Positions 59,975 through 64,000 of a stretch of 64,000 nt of DNA are shown in pieces (the first letter of the stretch is position 1; each line of letters starts with the position of its first letter). The notes under the pieces were generated by a model. The model made no database searches, had not been told where the DNA came from, and saw only the letters and a list, made by a program, of their open reading frames with translations. The stretch comes from Tardiphaga robiniae (GTDB lineage: Bacteria; Pseudomonadota; Alphaproteobacteria; Rhizobiales; Xanthobacteraceae): NCBI RefSeq assembly GCF_001618955.1, contig NZ_LVYV01000012.1:1-64000 (forward strand), written 5' to 3'. The position numbers were made by a program, and so were the translations under genes.

Positions 59975-62900
59975 TCAGCCTTTGACCAAGTCCCCCAGCA
60001 GGTTTGCCGCCACCATCAGTTTGGCGAGCGTCAGGCCGCCTGCCGCAATCTCCTCGACTGCGCGGCGGATGCGCGTCGCCTCGGGATGAGCTGCAAGCCA
60101 GGTCTCCGCAGCCTGCTGGCCGGATTGGCCGGTTGCCAGCATATCCGCAGCGAGGCCTCTTTCGGCCAACGCGATCAGATCGACGGCGCGGTCGATGGCG
60201 AGGCGTTCGAAACGATCGCTGGCCGGCACGCTGCGCGCGGCAGCGATGATGCGGTCGAGACGGAAATTGGCCTCGACGGCAAAAAACGTCGCGGCAGCAT
60301 CGACGATGCTGCGGCTGGTGCGCTCGGCGACCGTCACGATGTCCGGCGCCGAGACCAAGGTGTCGAGATCGGCCAGTTCGCCGGCGAGGCCGGACGGGAC
60401 GCCGGCATCGGTCAGCTCCTGCCGGCGCTTGCCGCGCGCGGCCTGCAAGTCCGGTGGCAGGGCGTTGTCGAGAGAGGCCCTGATCTCGCGGATACCCGGG
60501 CCGAAACGCGCGATCACCGCCTCAAGGCCGTCCTTGAAATTAATATTGCGCACGTACCAGACCATGCGGGAAAGCAGAAGGTCCTGGACCGCTTCGTAGA
60601 GGGACAACTGCAACTGCCCTTCGATGCAGGCGTCGAGCGTATCGATCGCATCATTTAGCCACTTGAGCCCGTAGGATTCATCCACCGCCACATAGGCCAT
60701 GACGATGGTGGGGATATCGGCATCGGTTTCGTCGATCAGGCGCACGATACACGCCGGGCCGCCGCGGTTGATGACCGTATTGACGAGGCTGGTCGCGATG
60801 ATTTCGCGTCGGAGGCGATGGAACTCTACCGCTGTCGGGAACCTGTCCTGAACCTGGCCCGGAAAATACCCGGAGAGCTCACGGGCGAGATAAGGATCGT
60901 CCGGCACGCTGGTGCCGAGCAGGTCGTCGTAGAGCGTCAGTTTGGCGTAGGCGAGCAACACGGCAAGCTCAGGCCGCGTCAGGGACTGCCCGCGCCGCGT
61001 GCGCTCGGTGATCGCGGCGTCGTCGGGCAGGAATTCGACTGCGCGGCTGAGCAGGCCGCGCTGCTCGAGCGACTGCATCAGGCGAGTGAGGAAGCCGGTC
61101 TCGGCCACGCCCTTGCGTTCGGCGAGCGAGAGCGCGAGCGTCTGCAGATAGTTGTTGCGCAGGACGAGCGCACCGACTTCGTCGGTCATCGCGGCAAGCA
61201 GGGTGTTACGGTCAGCCGGGCTGAGGCGTCCCTCGCGCTCGGGGCGCGCCAATGCGATCTTGATATTGACCTCGACGTCGGACGTATTCACGCCGGCCGA
61301 GTTGTCGATCGCGTCGGTGTTGAGCTTGACGCCCGTCTGCGCCGCTTCGATGCGGCCGCGCTGGGTGACGCCGAGATTGGCGCCTTCGCCAATCACCCTG
61401 GCGCGAACGTCGGTCCCGGTGATGCGGATCGGGTCATTGGCGCGGTCGCCGGCCTGATCGTCGCTCTCCACCGACGCCCGGATATAGGTGCCGATGCCGC
61501 CAAACCACAGTAGGTCTGCGCGCGCCTTCAGGATCGCCGTCATCACCTCGAAGGGCGTTGCCTGCGGTTTGTCGAGATCGAGCACGGTGCGCACTTCCGG
61601 TGCGAGCGGAATCGCCTTGAGGGAGCGCGAGAATACGCCGCCGCCCTGCGAGATCAGCGATTTGTTGTAGTCCTGCCAGCTCGATCGCGGCATGTCGAAC
61701 AGGCGCTTGCGTTCGGCGTAGCTAATCGCCGGATCGGGGGAGGGATCGATGAAGATGTCGCGGTGATCGAATGCCGCAACGAGTTTCGTCGCCGGCGAGA
61801 GTAGCATGCCGTTGCCGAAGACGTCGCCGGACATGTCGCCGACGCCGACCACGGTGAAAGGCATGGTCTGAATGTCGGTGCCGAGCTCGCGGAAGTGGCG
61901 TTTGACCGCCTCCCAGGCGCCTCGTGCCGTAATCCCCATCTTCTTGTGGTCGTAGCCCTGGCTGCCGCCGGAGGCGAAGGCGTCGCCGAGCCAATGGTTC
62001 TTCTCGGCCGAAATCGCGTTGGCGATGTCGGAGAAGGTGGCGGTGCCCTTGTCGGCGGCGACGACCAGATAAGGATCGTCGCCATCATGCCGCACGGTCG
62101 AGTCGGGCGGGAGGAGGTCGTCGCCGTCGAGATTGTCAGTGAGTTCGAGCAGTGAGCGAACGAAAATGCGATAGGCTTCGGTACCTTCCGCGAGCCACGC
62201 GTCGCGGCTGGAGAGCGGTGGCAGGCGCTTGGGCACGAAGCCGCCTTTGGCGCCGACCGGCACGATCACGGCGTTCTTGACCTGCTGGGCCTTGACCAGG
62301 CCGAGGATCTCGGTACGGAAATCCTGCGGCCGATCGGACCACCGTAGTCCGCCGCGCGCAACCTTGCCGAAGCGCAGGTGAATGCCTTCGACGCGGGGAG
62401 AATAGACGAAAATCTCGTAGAGCGGTCGTGGAGCCGGCAGGTCCTCGATTCCGCGCGCGTCGAACTTGAAGGAGATCACCGGACGCGGATGTCCGTCCTC
62501 ACCGACCTGCCACAAATTAGTGCGGATGGTGGACTGCACCAGATTGGTGAAACGGCGGAGGATGCGGTCTTCGTCGAGCGATGCGACGGATTTGAGCTGC
62601 TCCTCAATATCGGCAAGGAGGGCGGTCTCCCGGGCCGAGCGCTCGGAATCAGTAAGGGTGAGGCGTGGATCGAGGCGGGCCTGGAACAGCGCGACGAGGT
62701 TGGCGGTGATCGCTGCGTTCTTGCGCAGAGTCTCCCACATATAATCCTGGCTGAACGGCGCGCGGATCTGGTGCAAATAGCGGGACAGCGCCCGGATGGT
62801 CGAGACTTCGCGCCAGCCTAGGGCCGTGCGCAGGATCAGCCCGTTATATCCGTCGGATTCGGCTCGATCACCGACCACCGCCATGATCGAGGCTTCGAGC

Positions 62901-64000
62901 CGATGGCTGAATTCCCGGTTGATCTCGATCGGCTGGCCGTCGCTGGTCTCGATCGTCATGTCGTGCAGCCACACCGGGTCGGGCCTAGCACCGGGCACGA
63001 TCTGATAGGTACGTTCATCGACCACGCGCAGGCCGTGATTTTCGATCACCGGCACGCGATAGGACAGCGACAGCGGCGCGGCATCCGAGAACACCTTCAG
63101 GGCGAAGCGTCTGGGATCGTCCTCGCCCTCGAAGCGATGAACCGAAATCGTCACCGGGCGGGTTGGCGTGAGCCTTTCGATGGTGGTGATATCGGCTATC
63201 GCCTGTTCCGCCGTGGAAACCTCGGTATAGCCGCCGGTAAAGGCCTGGGCATAGCGATTGGCGAGCATGCGCGCCCGCATGCCATCGGTAGACGCAGTCA
63301 GCGCGGCCTTCAGCTTGTCGGCCCAGGTCGCGGCAATGGCGCTGATCCCGGCTTCCAGCGTGGCGCGCTCGACGGCAGGAGTCTTACCTTCATAGCGTCC
63401 GATGATGTAGTGAACGCGCGTCAATGCTCCTTCGGGGAAAGACACGTAGGAGGCCGCCTGCATCCCTTTGTAGATCTGCGACAGGAAGGCACCGACGCGC
63501 ATGCGCACATCAGTGTCGTATTTGTCGCGCGGAATGAAGACGAGGATGGAGACGAAGCGATCGAATTTGTCGACCCGAGCGAGCGCCCGGACGCGGGGGC
63601 GCTCATAGAGGATCAGGATCTCCATGACGAAATTGAAGAGGGTGTCGACGTCGACCTGGAATAGTTCGTCTCGCGGATACTCCTCGAGGATATGCATCAG
63701 CGCCTTGCCCGAATGGCTGTTCGGATCGAAGCCGGCGCGCTGGAGCACCCGCGATACCTTGTGGCGAACATAGGGGATCTGTCGTGCCGAGCGCGTATAG
63801 GCGCCTGAGGTGAACAGGCCGACGACTCGCAATTCACCCTCGAGCCGGCCGTCGGGCGCATAGAGCTTGATGCCGATATAATCCATCCGGATGCGGCGAT
63901 GAACGCGGCTACTCACATTGGCCTTGATGACGATGAGTAGGGTCGGCTCGCGCATGAACTCGCGAATTTCCGACGTCATCACCACCATTTCGCTGCCGCG
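59975..64000 (-). CDS. gdhB: NAD-specific glutamate dehydrogenase, large class (5' end outside window)
   Basis: 1,341 codons are visible; the start lies beyond the right edge (family length about 1,600). The catalytic core has ARGGLRWSDRPQDFRTEILG and VKNAVIVPVGAKGGFVPKR, with the conserved Lys residues. The NAD-binding domain has VVGVGDMSGDVFGNGML and AAFDHRDIFIDP. The long N- and C-terminal helical domains are those of the large GDH class (about 180 kDa). It converts glutamate to 2-oxoglutarate and ammonia, linking amino-acid breakdown to the TCA cycle. The gene symbol is used loosely for this class. Confidence 0.93.
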   Translation of the reverse strand, partial: RGSEMVVMTSEIREFMREPTLLIVIKANVSSRVHRRIRMDYIGIKLYAPDGRLEGELRVVGLFTSGAYTRSARQIPYVRHKVSRVLQRAGFDPNSHSGKALMHILEEYPRDELFQVDVDTLFNFVMEILILYERPRVRALARVDKFDRFVSILVFIPRDKYDTDVRMRVGAFLSQIYKGMQAASYVSFPEGALTRVHYIIGRYEGKTPAVERATLEAGISAIAATWADKLKAALTASTDGMRARMLANRYAQAFTGGYTEVSTAEQAIADITTIERLTPTRPVTISVHRFEGEDDPRRFALKVFSDAAPLSLSYRVPVIENHGLRVVDERTYQIVPGARPDPVWLHDMTIETSDGQPIEINREFSHRLEASIMAVVGDRAESDGYNGLILRTALGWREVSTIRALSRYLHQIRAPFSQDYMWETLRKNAAITANLVALFQARLDPRLTLTDSERSARETALLADIEEQLKSVASLDEDRILRRFTNLVQSTIRTNLWQVGEDGHPRPVISFKFDARGIEDLPAPRPLYEIFVYSPRVEGIHLRFGKVARGGLRWSDRPQDFRTEILGLVKAQQVKNAVIVPVGAKGGFVPKRLPPLSSRDAWLAEGTEAYRIFVRSLLELTDNLDGDDLLPPDSTVRHDGDDPYLVVAADKGTATFSDIANAISAEKNHWLGDAFASGGSQGYDHKKMGITARGAWEAVKRHFRELGTDIQTMPFTVVGVGDMSGDVFGNGMLLSPATKLVAAFDHRDIFIDPSPDPAISYAERKRLFDMPRSSWQDYNKSLISQGGGVFSRSLKAIPLAPEVRTVLDLDKPQATPFEVMTAILKARADLLWFGGIGTYIRASVESDDQAGDRANDPIRITGTDVRARVIGEGANLGVTQRGRIEAAQTGVKLNTDAIDNSAGVNTSDVEVNIKIALARPEREGRLSPADRNTLLAAMTDEVGALVLRNNYLQTLALSLAERKGVAETGFLTRLMQSLEQRGLLSRAVEFLPDDAAITERTRRGQSLTRPELAVLLAYAKLTLYDDLLGTSVPDDPYLARELSGYFPGQVQDRFPTAVEFHRLRREIIATSLVNTVINRGGPACIVRLIDETDADIPTIVMAYVAVDESYGLKWLNDAIDTLDACIEGQLQLSLYEAVQDLLLSRMVWYVRNINFKDGLEAVIARFGPGIREIRASLDNALPPDLQAARGKRRQELTDAGVPSGLAGELADLDTLVSAPDIVTVAERTSRSIVDAAATFFAVEANFRLDRIIAAARSVPASDRFERLAIDRAVDLIALAERGLAADMLATGQSGQQAAETWLAAHPEATRIRRAVEEIAAGGLTLAKLMVAANLLGDLVKG

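Noticed and set aside
1-64000. CRISPR array
   Set aside because: No regularly spaced direct repeats with unique spacers; the only short-period array is the 24-bp set at 28,546-28,634, whose units are contiguous.

Overview
The window comes from a GC-rich alphaproteobacterium of the Bradyrhizobium / Rhodopseudomonas / Tardiphaga / Afipia group (Nitrobacteraceae). This is inferred from the protein sequences (DUF2865, two-domain DUF1036, large NAD-glutamate dehydrogenase, retropepsin-like protease), from the gene order (ffs-dnaX-ybaB-recR; rpmH-rnpA-yidC-yihA-argB; dapD-dapE) and from the dispersed GC-rich palindromic repeats typical of these genomes. No rRNA or CRISPR array was seen.

Region 1 (1-42.8 kb) is core chromosome. 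It starts with the tail of an IS30-type transposase that runs into a palindromic repeat. Next come an Na+/H+ antiporter-type carrier, pyrE, a glutathione transferase, a LysE exporter, a higBA toxin-antitoxin pair with two matching operator palindromes, polA, an acyltransferase and hrpB. A retropepsin-like protease, a phosphohexomutase, a YeiE/YeiH-like pair and an Lrp regulator follow. Then come a HIT-nudC-PfkB operon, the SRP RNA gene, dnaX-ybaB-recR, ampG, rmuC, def-fmt-truA, a lysine-biosynthesis cluster (dapD, dapE), argB, yihA, yidC, rnpA, rpmH and an orphan histidine kinase. Palindromic repeats of several families sit between genes. Two of them lie in frame inside genes (polA and hrpB).

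Region 2 (42,819-59,521) is a genomic island of about 16.7 kb integrated at the 3' end of a tRNA-Arg(ACG) gene. A 17-bp direct repeat marks both ends and a tyrosine integrase lies next to the tRNA. Its left half carries small phage-like genes, an SF2-type helicase, a MarR-like winged-helix protein, a PP-loop (PAPS-reductase-like) protein and an orphan phage tail-collar protein with five HxH motifs. The middle has small hypothetical genes between two copies of a 110-bp repeat, then a serine resolvase. The right half is less GC-rich and holds four co-directional genes without recognised names (54,055-59,360). They encode an 845-residue protein ending in a zinc-ribbon and a PD-(D/E)xK-like nuclease motif, a 270-residue protein, a pentapeptide-repeat protein, and a protein with one membrane helix. 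This set, at the end of an integrase island, is the best candidate in the window for an undescribed (possibly anti-phage) system.

Region 3 (59.5-64 kb) returns to core chromosome: a small conserved gene and the C-terminal 1,341 codons of NAD-specific glutamate dehydrogenase, which runs off the window.
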